Source of the DNA: Chloroflexota bacterium
GTDB taxonomy: Bacteria > Chloroflexota > Chloroflexia > QHBQ01 > JADMIH01
Length of the DNA stretch: 5,472 nucleotides
NCBI GenBank assembly: GCA_015478675.1
Contig: JADMIH010000224.1
Location: 1-5,472 of the forward strand
Direction: 5' to 3'
This document shows, in pieces, positions 1-5,374 of the stretch. The position numbers were made by a program, and so were the translations under genes. How positions within the stretch are numbered: the first letter of the stretch is position 1; each line of letters opens with the position of its first letter. Below the pieces are notes generated by a model, which did no database searches, had not been told where the DNA came from, and saw nothing but the letters and a program-made list of their open reading frames with translations.

Positions 1-107
1 CACCCAAACCAGACAGGACTTGACTGAGGCTCTCCATTCGGCCCAATAGTGGCGATATGCGCCAGGGCTTTTGATTCTAGAAGGACTTTTAGATTGGAAG
101 GTATCAT
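1..107 (-). CDS. PPOX-family (pyridoxamine 5'-phosphate oxidase-like, probably F420- or flavin-dependent) protein, N-terminal fragment cut by window edge
   Basis: Only the first 35 codons plus 2 nt are inside the window; the gene continues past position 1. Reading from the ATG at 107, the translation includes LLESKALAHIATIGPNGEP (residues 9-27) and then SSPVWFG (29-35). This matches the first strand-turn-strand of the split-barrel PPOX fold, where family members typically read 'L-A-T-h-G-P-D-G-x-P-x-x-S-P-V-W-F'. Known members bind FMN or F420 and reduce or oxidise small molecules in the cytoplasm; F420-dependent members are common in Actinobacteria and Chloroflexota. The start is firm: AAAAGGAG (114-121) lies 6 nt upstream of ATG. 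A promoter and palindrome lie about 95-130 bp upstream. The fold is fairly sure from the motif; cofactor and substrate are not, since the rest of the protein is missing. Confidence 0.8.
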   Translation of the reverse strand, partial: MIPSNLKVLLESKALAHIATIGPNGEPQSSPVWFG

Positions 108-200
108 TGGCTGCTCCTTTTCAATATCGCTGCTGTTGGTCAGGGCGTGCTGCGAACAATGGAGTATTTGGAGGTGGTCGCCCAGGTGCGCGACTAGTTG

Positions 201-218
201 TAGTTTAAGTCTAAACTA
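201..218. promoter_or_regulatory. Operator-like palindrome TAGTTTA-N4-TAAACTA
   Basis: Two perfect 7-bp inverted arms (201-207 and 212-218) are separated by AGTC. The 18-bp size and A/T-rich arms are typical of sites bound by dimeric helix-turn-helix repressors (TetR, MarR, PadR or HxlR type). It covers the proposed -10 hexamer (208-213) and the expected transcription start of the PPOX gene, where a bound repressor would block RNA polymerase. No regulator gene is in the window, so the binding protein is unknown. The palindrome is seen; the operator role is inferred. Confidence 0.5.
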
Positions 219-236
219 ATATGCTTGGTTTGGCAA
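208..236 (-). promoter_or_regulatory. Probable sigma-70-type promoter of the PPOX gene
   Basis: On the minus strand, TTGCCA (231-236, five of six to TTGACA) and TAGACT (208-213, four of six to TATAAT) are separated by exactly 17 bp. Transcription would start near 201, giving a leader of about 94 nt before the ATG at 107. A small palindrome GTTTG-G-CAAAC (228-238) overlaps the -35 box and a larger one (201-218) overlaps the -10 box. The spacing is ideal but the -10 is imperfect, so this is a good candidate rather than a certain promoter. Confidence 0.5.
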
Positions 237-307
237 ACGCCTGCCTTGGGGGAAGTGTTCAGAATTATGGCAGAACAAAGCCGTAGACTAACATTGTAGA
301 ATGGCGA

Positions 308-418
308 GACCCACCCCCTAACCCCCTCCCACTTGTGGGAGGGGGAACTCTTATTAGGAGAGATTATGGGACACCCCTAAGACCCCGTCAGGGGATACTC
401 CCCTGCACCCCTGTTCTG
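308..418 (+). repeat. Composite C-rich interspersed repeat, copy 1
   Basis: Part A is a C-rich lead-in followed by a perfect inverted repeat, CCCCCTCCCAC (322-332), TT, and its complement (335-345). Part B holds CAGGGG-ATACT-CCCCTG (389-405) and ends with CCCCTGCACCCCTG (400-413) and TTCTG. Copy 2 on the minus strand at 2950-3050 has the same order: C-rich lead-in, long GC hairpin, TTATT spacer, then CCCCTCCACCCCT. The last 19 positions (400-418) agree at 16. No reading frame is present. It looks like a non-coding dispersed repeat able to fold into two hairpins; no T-run follows either hairpin. Confidence 0.6.
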
Positions 419-576
419 CTTGGCTCCCTGGCCTATATAGATATTCTCTCCATCCCCAATCGGGACACATATTCGGGGATGCACATGCGTAGCTCTCAGT
501 AGTCTCTTCAGGCCTGATGAACATTGCGTATCGCGTAAGTTGAGAGTACCTATACTTCGTTCATGATCCCTCAGGC

Positions 577-596
577 TTCACGTTTCACGTTTCACG
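577..596. repeat. Tandem heptamer TTCACGT x3 overlapping the MFS stop codon
   Basis: The units are 577-583 and 584-590 (both TTCACGT) and 591-596 (TTCACG, then A instead of T). On the coding (minus) strand this reads as CGTGAA-type units, and the first contributes the TGA stop (594-592) of the MFS gene. It may be a small slippage-generated tract or the edge of a dispersed repeat; I see no T-run or hairpin that would make it a terminator. Confidence 0.6.
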
Positions 597-1827
597 ATCC
601 CGCATCACGAGTCCGCACAGCTTGCAGCGTTAGCCAGACTGCGAGCATTCCGGCGCTCAGGATAGCCGCATAGGGGAGGAGCGACCCCAGACCAAAGCGC
701 TCCGCGAGATTGCCCGCCAGCCACGGGAATAGGGCCGCGCCCATCGCTCCTACACTGGCGAGAAAGCCGATGGCGCTTGGCACCAGGCGAGCAGGCATCA
801 ACCGCGGCATAGAGGCTATTGTGGTAGGGAAGATTGGCCCCAGGCAGAAACCCACAAGCCAGAAGCCCACCGCCGGGGCGATGCTCAACGGTATCAGCCA
901 CACTATAAATGTCCCCACTATCACACCTCCAATGCAAAGCTCTATAAGCCTGGCGCTCCCCAACCTCTCTGCTACCCTCGCCAGCGCCACGCGCCCGATC
1001 GTTAGCCCAAGCCAGTAGCCGCTGACCACCCAGCCTGACACGAGCGCGGTCTGATGCCTCTCTTCCGTAAGGAAGCTGTAGCTCCAGCTTCCAAGGCTCA
1101 CTTCTATACCTACATAGAAGAATAGGAAAAGAGCCGCCAGCCAAAGCGCCCGCAGCCTCAGCGCCCCCGCCATAACATTCCCCCCCTCCTCGCTGTGGGC
1201 AGCCTCTCCCTCCTCGCCATTATCCAGGTGTTGTCTGATTCTGCCCCGGAAGAGGATAACCGCCCCGACGAGCAGCAACGCGCTGACGCCCACCCACACC
1301 ATGTAGATGCTGTTCCAGCCGAAGCCCGCTATGATCAAAGCTGACGCAAGCAGCGGGCCGAGCAAAGCTCCCACTCCGTAAAAAGCGTGCAGATAGTTGA
1401 GCAGGCTGATACCACGTGGCAGCACAGCTATGAAGGAGTTAAGTCCTGCGTCTATTATGGCAACGCCCAGACCTAACAATACGAGGGGCGCAGGCACCAG
1501 GTAGAATGGAGGCATGAGGCTCATGATGGCTGCGCCAACCAGAAAAGCCACTGCGCCCAGAGCAAGAAAGAGGCGCTGACCCAATTTATGCAGTAGAAGT
1601 CCACTGCTGAAAGCGGCGATCAGATATCCCGCGGTGCCTGCCAGGAAAATGAGCCCTACTGTGGCTTTGTCAACGTTGTAGTGGGCGCGAATGCTCGGTA
1701 TAAGCACCCCCAGCGCACCGTCGTTGGCTCCTACGAGTATAAAAGCGAAAAAAGCCAGCGCGACCCTCAACCCTGCCGCTCTTGCCGAAGTGCGTTCTTT
1801 GGCCTTTGTGGAGGTGTCTATACGCAC
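592..1827 (-). CDS. MFS transporter, FucP/FHS-like, 12 membrane helices
   Basis: This 411-residue inner-membrane carrier is of typical major facilitator length. Hydrophobic segments fall in two blocks of six (about 20-190 and 226-402), separated by a charged cytoplasmic loop rich in E, G and H (196-217). Helix 1 holds GANDGALGVLIPSI (33-46); the helix 2-3 loop is H80-K-L-G-Q-R85. Segment LNYLHAFYGVGALLGP (143-158) and the YVGIEVSLGSW stretch (238-248) resemble the fucose/glucose-proton symporter (FHS) group and related YbjJ/TsgA-like carriers. The substrate cannot be predicted; sugar uptake and drug efflux are both possible. The GTG start at 1827 is chosen because AAGGTGA (1836-1842) lies 8 nt upstream. 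The gene follows the GNAT gene by 85 nt and may share its transcript. Confidence 0.9.
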   Translation of the reverse strand: MRIDTSTKAKERTSARAAGLRVALAFFAFILVGANDGALGVLIPSIRAHYNVDKATVGLIFLAGTAGYLIAAFSSGLLLHKLGQRLFLALGAVAFLVGAAIMSLMPPFYLVPAPLVLLGLGVAIIDAGLNSFIAVLPRGISLLNYLHAFYGVGALLGPLLASALIIAGFGWNSIYMVWVGVSALLLVGAVILFRGRIRQHLDNGEEGEAAHSEEGGNVMAGALRLRALWLAALFLFFYVGIEVSLGSWSYSFLTEERHQTALVSGWVVSGYWLGLTIGRVALARVAERLGSARLIELCIGGVIVGTFIVWLIPLSIAPAVGFWLVGFCLGPIFPTTIASMPRLMPARLVPSAIGFLASVGAMGAALFPWLAGNLAERFGLGSLLPYAAILSAGMLAVWLTLQAVRTRDAGS

Positions 1828-1852
1828 TTATCAATTCACCTTACGCGACGGA

Positions 1853-1877
1853 CGAGGGCTGTGATGCTCAGTCCTCG
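1853..1877 (-). other. Hairpin in the GNAT-MFS intergenic gap
   Basis: On the minus strand, CGAGG-A-CTG pairs with CAG-C-CCTCG across a 7-nt loop: eight pairs with one internal A/C mismatch. No T-run follows, so it is not a standard terminator. It lies 11 nt upstream of the MFS ribosome binding site and could affect transcript stability or differential expression of the two genes. The structure is seen; a role is speculative. Confidence 0.35.
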
Positions 1878-1912
1878 CTACTCCCGTGCAACTCGCCGGC
1901 AGCTGAAGTTGC

Positions 1913-2911
1913 CTAAAGTTCCTTCTGGTAGACAGCTGTGGTATGCACTTTGTAGAAGCCAACAGACTCGTACAATTTGAGCGCTCCCGATGGGTTCTCC
2001 GCATCAACGCCCAGGACAGCCGTATCCATCCCATCGGCTTTCAATCTTTGCATCCCCGCCAGGAGCATAGCACGCCCCAACCCCATGTTGCGGAAACCAC
2101 GCCGTGTGCCGAGCATATCAATCCAGCCTTCTTTGCGGTTGCTATGTATGTTGTCAGCAAGGTCTATCCAGCAGAAGCAAAAGGCCGCGAATGTGCCGTC
2201 AGGCGCGAGGCATATGAGGTCCCGCTCACGGGTATAGTTGGGGCTTTGGAGCCAGTTCCTGTGGCTCTCCACGAGCATAGGATGGTGGTTCCAGTGGTCT
2301 ATGAACGACTGGTTGAAGGCGTCAACCCACGGCTCAATGTCCGCTTCGCCTTGAGAGTGGCGCATTGTAAACCCTGCGGGAAAGTGCGGCTCAGGGACCG
2401 GCTGGCCTAAAGGCCGCGCCATCTTGAAGAAGTAGCGTTCGGGGGCGAATCCCTGCTCGTCCAGCAGCCCTTGCTGATAAGCTATGTATTCAGGGGTGCT
2501 GTAGTCCAGGCCGGCGCGCATAATAGCAGGTTGGTTGCGCTCGCCCGCTATTTCGCGCACTCGCCGGCTTGCCGCCTCTAAGATTGCCCCCTCAAGCCCT
2601 TTGTTGCGCGCGTCGGGGTGTAGCCGAAAATGCAAGTGCGCGTCCACTTTGCCGTTCATGCTTTCTCGCGGAGTCCAGAGCATCAACGCGCCGACAAGCT
2701 CGCCTTCTTTATTCTCCCAAAGTTTAACGTCCCGTGTTGTATCTATCTCAGGGTCACCAAGCTCAATGCGCCAGTAATCCGGGGTGGCATACTCCTCGCC
2801 GCCAAGTTGGTCCACACTTCGGCAGAGATTCATCAGGTCGCAGATAGGCTGTAGATCCTCCTCGCCTCGATAAGAGCGAGCGGTGAAGGTTGTTTCCGTT
2901 GTTGTGTCCAT
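1913..2911 (-). CDS. Two-domain GNAT-family N-acetyltransferase
   Basis: At 332 residues this is about twice a single GNAT domain and fits a tandem arrangement, as in mycothiol synthase-like proteins. The C-terminal half carries a good acetyl-CoA site: IDMLGTRRGFRNMGLGRAML (264-283), with R-N-M-G-L-G (274-279) as the pyrophosphate loop, then LGVDAENPSGALKLYESVGF (300-319), with N306 and Y314 at the usual motif B positions. The N-terminal half has only a worn motif (HPDARNKGLEGAIL, 98-111), where the loop reads R-N-K-G-L-E-G; it may be catalytically dead. Acceptor substrate unknown: antibiotic, amine, thiol precursor or protein are all possible. Start: GGAGG (2919-2923) is 7 nt before ATG. It lies 395 bp after accA, beyond a terminator, so it starts a new transcription unit, possibly with the MFS gene. 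Confidence 0.88.
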   Translation of the reverse strand: MDTTTETTFTARSYRGEEDLQPICDLMNLCRSVDQLGGEEYATPDYWRIELGDPEIDTTRDVKLWENKEGELVGALMLWTPRESMNGKVDAHLHFRLHPDARNKGLEGAILEAASRRVREIAGERNQPAIMRAGLDYSTPEYIAYQQGLLDEQGFAPERYFFKMARPLGQPVPEPHFPAGFTMRHSQGEADIEPWVDAFNQSFIDHWNHHPMLVESHRNWLQSPNYTRERDLICLAPDGTFAAFCFCWIDLADNIHSNRKEGWIDMLGTRRGFRNMGLGRAMLLAGMQRLKADGMDTAVLGVDAENPSGALKLYESVGFYKVHTTAVYQKEL

Positions 2912-2936
2912 TACTTTGCCTCCATCAGCAGATGTT

Positions 2937-2942
2937 ATTGTA
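2937..2942 (-). promoter_or_regulatory. Possible -10 box of the GNAT gene
   Basis: On the minus strand the hexamer TACAAT matches five of six bases of TATAAT. It would place the transcription start near 2930, just ahead of the GGAGG ribosome binding site. I find no convincing -35 hexamer at 16-18 bp; that region is C-rich repeat sequence. A promoter is needed somewhere here because an intrinsic terminator separates this gene from accA. Confidence 0.3.
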
Positions 2943-2955
2943 ACTGTTCAGAGTA
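2940..2955. repeat. 16-bp motif GTAANTGTTCAGAGTA, copy near the GNAT start
   Basis: The sequence GTAACTGTTCAGAGTA differs by one base from GTAAATGTTCAGAGTA at 5418-5433, in the same orientation and also upstream of a minus-strand gene. A weaker relative (12 of 16 positions, core TGTTCAGA) lies at 252-267 upstream of the PPOX promoter. Here it overlaps the candidate -10 box and abuts the inner end of the composite repeat, so it may be part of that repeat family rather than a binding site. Confidence 0.5.
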
Positions 2956-3050
2956 GGGGTGGAGGGGCATAGCCGCCGATACTCCCCAGCAATAAAGCCC
3001 CCTCTCACCTTGTGGGAGAGGGGGTTGGGGGTTGAGGGCGGGTGAGGGCA
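2950..3050 (-). repeat. Composite C-rich interspersed repeat, copy 2
   Basis: On the minus strand it starts with C-runs (3048-3020), then a GC hairpin with 9-bp perfect arms CCCCCTCTC/GAGAGGGGG (2998-3006 and 3016-3024), a TTATT spacer, a GGGG...CCCC element, and ends CCCCTCCACCCCTAC. The last part aligns with 400-418 on the plus strand at 16 of 19 positions, so this is a diverged copy in the opposite orientation. The two copies face each other across the GNAT and MFS genes. No coding potential is evident. Confidence 0.6.
3020..3048 (+). other. Potential G-quadruplex tract
   Basis: Five G-runs (3020-3024, 3027-3031, 3036-3038, 3040-3042, 3046-3048) are separated by loops of 2, 4, 1 and 3 bases, which satisfies the usual G3+N1-7 rule. 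The G-rich strand is the plus strand, i.e. the template strand for the minus-strand genes. It is the lead-in arm of repeat copy 2; copy 1 has shorter C-runs. Confidence 0.5.
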
Positions 3051-3240
3051 GATGGCGCAACACCCGCACGGTACCCCAAGAAGATTGCTCCACCCTAAAT
3101 CTGAACGCTTACATGTTATTCAAGGTTTGCGCCAAAGCGTATTCTCTATCATATCGGAGGCGGCATAACTCCACATCGGGCTGTAAATGTAGAAGGCTCT
3201 ACACCCACAGTCCTGATGCGCGCAACGTGCAGCGCCACGA

Positions 3241-3275
3241 CAACAAAAGAGCTTCCCACCTATCTTGGAAGCTCT
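3241..3275 (-). terminator. Intrinsic terminator of the accDA operon
   Basis: On the minus strand a perfect 9-bp stem AGAGCTTCC/GGAAGCTCT (3275-3267 with 3256-3248) closes a 10-nt loop and runs into TTTTGTTG. It begins 31 nt after the accA stop codon. Stem, loop and T-tract fit the standard Rho-independent form, though the T-tract is broken by one G. Confidence 0.8.
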
Positions 3276-3306
3276 ATGCGCCAGTCAGCTGCGGCAGTTG
3301 GCTAGC

Positions 3307-4275
3307 TTACTCTTTAGTAACATCTTCCTCTGTGTGCTCTGTAAACTGCCCCATCCGTCCGTATTTGGCGCGGCGGTCTTCTATGAGCTGCCTTACCCCC
3401 TTCTTTGTACGCAAAGAGTAGGTGGCTTGTATCTCTAACAGGTGGCGCAGAATAGCCTCCCGCACCGCGCTTAGAGTGGCGGCGGTGTCATTGTGCGCGC
3501 CCCCTTCAGGCTCCTCTATCACCTCATCTATTACCCCAAGTTGCAGCAAATCGGGCGCGGTGATACGCATGGTCTCCGCGGCCCGTGAGGCCTGAGCAGC
3601 ATCACGCCAGAGGATTGTAGCAGCAGATTCCGGGCTGGCTACCGAGTAGATCGCATTTCCAAGCATCAGCACACGGTCGCCCACCCCTATGGCCAGCGCA
3701 CCGCCGCTCCCTCCTTCTCCTATGACTGTGGTTATTATCGGCACCTCTACAGTGAGCATTTTCATGATGCTGGCGGCTATCGCCTGACCTATCCCTCGCT
3801 CCTCGGATTGCATTCCAGGGTTGGCCCCCGCTGTATCTATAAAGGTGAAAATAGGGAAGCCGAAGCGGGCCGCATGATCCATCAGGCGTTGCGCTTTGCG
3901 ATAGCCTTCGGGCTGAGGCATGCCGAAGTTGCGCATCAGGTTTTCTTTGGTAGAGCGCCCTTTTTGCTCGCCTATCACCATTACCGTCTGTTCTTCAAAG
4001 CAGGCAAGCCCACCAACAATAGCGGCATCATCTCCGAAGAGCCTGTCGCCGTGCATCTCCACGAAATCGGTGCAAATCTGCTGAATATAATCGAGGGAGT
4101 GTGGCCTGTCGGGGTGCCGTGCTATCTGCACGCGCTGCCAGGGAGTAACCTCCGGCTGCTCATTTTGGATCGGCGCTTCCGGCTTGTGACTTGTGCCTGG
4201 AGGCACCATGTCACGATAAGCTCCCGCAGGGCCACGACCGTTGGTGTCAGTTTGATCCTTATGCTCAGTAGTCAT
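3307..4275 (-). CDS. accA: Acetyl-CoA carboxylase, carboxyltransferase subunit alpha
   Basis: AccA pairs with AccD as an alpha2-beta2 cytoplasmic enzyme that moves CO2 from biotin carrier protein to acetyl-CoA, giving malonyl-CoA. From ATG 4275 it has 322 residues (E. coli about 319). Conserved blocks: QIARHPDRPHSLDYI (50-64), AIVGG (85-89), IGEQKGRSTKEN (101-112), NFGMPQPEGYRKAQRLM (116-132), FIDTAGANPG (145-154), EER (158-160), the oxyanion/CoA loop VIGEGGSGGALAIGVGD (184-200), SPESAATILW (214-223) and EPEGGAH (255-261). Odd points: the usual N-terminal helical segment is replaced by about 44 polar residues rich in P, T, Q and E, and no ribosome binding site precedes the ATG, which instead overlaps (ATGA) the stop of a 36-codon ORF. 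A GTG at 4392 would add 39 unlike residues; ATG 4209 follows GGGAG but at long spacing. Operon with accD. Confidence 0.95.
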   Translation of the reverse strand: MTTEHKDQTDTNGRGPAGAYRDMVPPGTSHKPEAPIQNEQPEVTPWQRVQIARHPDRPHSLDYIQQICTDFVEMHGDRLFGDDAAIVGGLACFEEQTVMVIGEQKGRSTKENLMRNFGMPQPEGYRKAQRLMDHAARFGFPIFTFIDTAGANPGMQSEERGIGQAIAASIMKMLTVEVPIITTVIGEGGSGGALAIGVGDRVLMLGNAIYSVASPESAATILWRDAAQASRAAETMRITAPDLLQLGVIDEVIEEPEGGAHNDTAATLSAVREAILRHLLEIQATYSLRTKKGVRQLIEDRRAKYGRMGQFTEHTEEDVTKE

Positions 4276-4382
4276 AAATAGAGACCGGGCGCTGTGCCCC
4301 TTTGGTCCTCGCAAAGAGAGAATGTAGCTGAAAGGTGATGCGTGCCAAGGATCAGGTACAAGGCCAAAAGTCCTCCATCCAT
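4272..4382 (-). CDS. Possible 36-codon small ORF, translationally coupled to accA
   Basis: From ATG 4382 the frame runs to TGA (4274-4272), whose bases overlap the accA ATG as ATGA. A good ribosome binding site AAAGGTGAG (4388-4396) stands 5 nt upstream, close to the AAGGTGA used by the MFS gene, while accA has none of its own. The product would begin MDGGLLALYLILGTHHLSA, a short hydrophobic stretch (residues 5-12) followed by a polar tail; it resembles no family I know. Translation through it would deliver ribosomes to accA. It starts 50 nt after the accD stop. It could be a real small protein, a mere coupling leader, or chance; the ribosome site and exact overlap favour use, the lack of any recognised family does not. 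Confidence 0.4.
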   Translation of the reverse strand: MDGGLLALYLILGTHHLSATFSLCEDQRGTAPGLYL

Positions 4383-4432
4383 AATGTCTCACCTTTCACT
4401 TGTCGAAAAGTTACTTTTAGAGCTGTACCACG

Positions 4433-5320
4433 CTAGTTACGATACAACCTGAGCAGGCGGCTGATTGTTGAGCGTAGCTCGCGCCGCGGCACTACCATAT
4501 CGAGCATTCCATGCTTGAGTTGGAACTCTGCTGTCTGAAAATCTGGTGGCAGCTTTTGTTTAATCGTCTGCTCGATAACTCTGGGTCCCGCGAAGGCTAT
4601 CAACGCGCCCGGCTCTGAGATAACGACATCGGCGGAAGATGCATAAGAAGCCGTAACGCCCCCCGTGCATGGATCGGCCATGACTGAGATGTAAGGCAGC
4701 CGCGCCTCAGCCAGGTCCGCTAGCGCGGCGCTCGTCTTCGCCATTTGCATCAATGAAAGTATACCTTCCTGCATACGCGCTCCACCCGATGAGGAGACCG
4801 TCACCAGCCCTGTTTTCTTCTGAATCGCGAGCCTGGCGGCTCGCGCCATCTTCTCGCCGTAAACCGATCCCATGCTACCCCCGAAAAAGCGGAAATCGGA
4901 AACAGCAAGCACGGCAGGCATCTCTTCTATGCGAGCAGTGCCATATACCACCGCCTCGACGAGACCCGACTTTTCCTGTGTTTCAACGAGCTTGGTAGAG
5001 TACTTATGGTCGAGAGAGATAAAGCTGATAGGGTCCGTCGGCTCTATACAAGCGCCTTCTTCCTTGAAGGTGCCCGCATCGGCCAGATAACTGATCCGCT
5101 CCTCAGATGTGAGGCGGAAATGGTAGCCACACTTCTGGCACACTTTGAAGTTGTTCTCAACTTCGCGCACGTAGAGCAGCTCGTTGCACTTCGGGCACTT
5201 GGTCCATATATCTTCTGGAAAGCCGCGCTTGTCTTCCTCCTGCCCTCTGGTGTCCTGAGGCTTGTCTTTGCCTATCGAAAAGTAGCGCGGGCGGCGCAGC
5301 AGGTCTCTTACTTCTTTCAC
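4433..5320 (-). CDS. accD: Acetyl-CoA carboxylase, carboxyltransferase subunit beta
   Basis: Beta subunit of the malonyl-CoA-forming carboxyltransferase, partner of AccA encoded just downstream. From GTG 5320 it has 295 residues, normal for the family. A zinc ribbon is complete: C42-P-K-C45 and C61-Q-K-C64. The crotonase-like domain shows GGSMGSVYGEK (147-157), the oxyanion segment SGGARMQEG (178-186), GGVTAS (220-225) and EPGALIAFAGPR (236-247), all near-identical to B. subtilis AccD in my memory. Start choice: TAGGAG (5329-5334) lies 8 nt before GTG 5320, and the resulting MKEVRDLLRR start resembles the usual family N-terminus; the in-frame ATG at 5338 adds six residues (MVGDDK) but has no ribosome binding site and sits 6 nt from a hairpin. 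First gene of the accDA operon, with a strong promoter upstream. Confidence 0.95.
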   Translation of the reverse strand: MKEVRDLLRRPRYFSIGKDKPQDTRGQEEDKRGFPEDIWTKCPKCNELLYVREVENNFKVCQKCGYHFRLTSEERISYLADAGTFKEEGACIEPTDPISFISLDHKYSTKLVETQEKSGLVEAVVYGTARIEEMPAVLAVSDFRFFGGSMGSVYGEKMARAARLAIQKKTGLVTVSSSGGARMQEGILSLMQMAKTSAALADLAEARLPYISVMADPCTGGVTASYASSADVVISEPGALIAFAGPRVIEQTIKQKLPPDFQTAEFQLKHGMLDMVVPRRELRSTISRLLRLYRN

Positions 5321-5344
5321 TTTGTCATCTCCTACCATATAGCG

Positions 5345-5365
5345 TTTGCGTCCGGTGTTCGCAAA
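5345..5365 (-). promoter_or_regulatory. Stem-loop in the accD 5' leader
   Basis: On the minus strand TTTGCG (5365-5360) pairs with CGCAAA (5350-5345) across a 9-nt loop. It begins about 3 nt after the expected transcription start and ends before the ribosome binding site at 5329-5334. Such 5' stems can protect mRNA; a regulatory role is not shown. Too small for a known riboswitch. Confidence 0.35.
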
Positions 5366-5374
5366 GACTCGTCA

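Larger units (their letters stand above)
108..591. other. 484-bp intergenic region between the MFS gene and the PPOX gene
   Basis: I see no credible gene here on either strand and no tRNA-like or other RNA gene. In minus-strand order it contains: a tandem heptamer at the MFS stop codon (577-596); a possible long-range stem pairing 512-522 with 559-563 and 571-576; the perfect 10-bp palindrome TCAGGCCTGA (508-517); a bulged hairpin CATCCCC/GGGGATG (451-457 with 475-481, plus AAT/ATT inside); the C-rich composite repeat (308-418); and the PPOX promoter/operator (201-236). None of the hairpins is followed by a T-run on the minus strand, so no intrinsic terminator for the MFS gene is evident. Confidence 0.7.
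2912..3306. other. 395-bp intergenic region between accA and the GNAT gene
   Basis: Reading in the minus direction it holds the accA terminator (3275-3241), a small 6-bp hairpin TGTAGA-N4-TCTACA (3188-3203), about 130 bp with nothing I recognise (3051-3187), the G-rich composite repeat (2950-3050), a 16-bp repeated motif (2940-2955), a possible -10 box and the GNAT ribosome binding site. A longer plus-strand reading frame crosses this region into accA, but it has no ribosome binding site and no recognisable protein features. Confidence 0.65.

Noticed and set aside
308..418. Repeat hairpins as an intrinsic terminator for the MFS gene
   Set aside because: The hairpins are strong but no T-run follows on either strand, and the same element occurs upstream of the GNAT gene.
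605..1144. 179-codon minus-strand frame inside the MFS gene
   Set aside because: Same strand, other frame of a clear 12-helix transporter; no hydrophobic pattern or domain of its own.
1831..2034. 67-codon minus-strand frame across the GNAT end and the GNAT-MFS gap
   Set aside because: Mostly overlaps the conserved C-terminal GNAT motif in another frame; no ribosome binding site or family resemblance.
1943..2410. 155-codon plus-strand reading frame inside the GNAT gene
   Set aside because: It lies wholly opposite a well-supported GNAT gene, has no recognisable motif and no ribosome binding site worth the name; a codon-bias shadow.
3032..3421. 129-codon plus-strand frame between GNAT and accA
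   Set aside because: Crosses a dispersed repeat, the accA terminator and the accA C-terminus on the opposite strand; composition is not protein-like.
3808..4281. 157-codon plus-strand reading frame opposite accA
   Set aside because: Antisense to highly conserved AccA blocks; the translation is rich in R, H and C and resembles no protein.
4276..4392. GTG 4392 as the accA start
   Set aside because: Adds 39 residues unlike any AccA and has no ribosome binding site in front; the AAAGGTGAG there overlaps the GTG and suits ATG 4382 of another frame.
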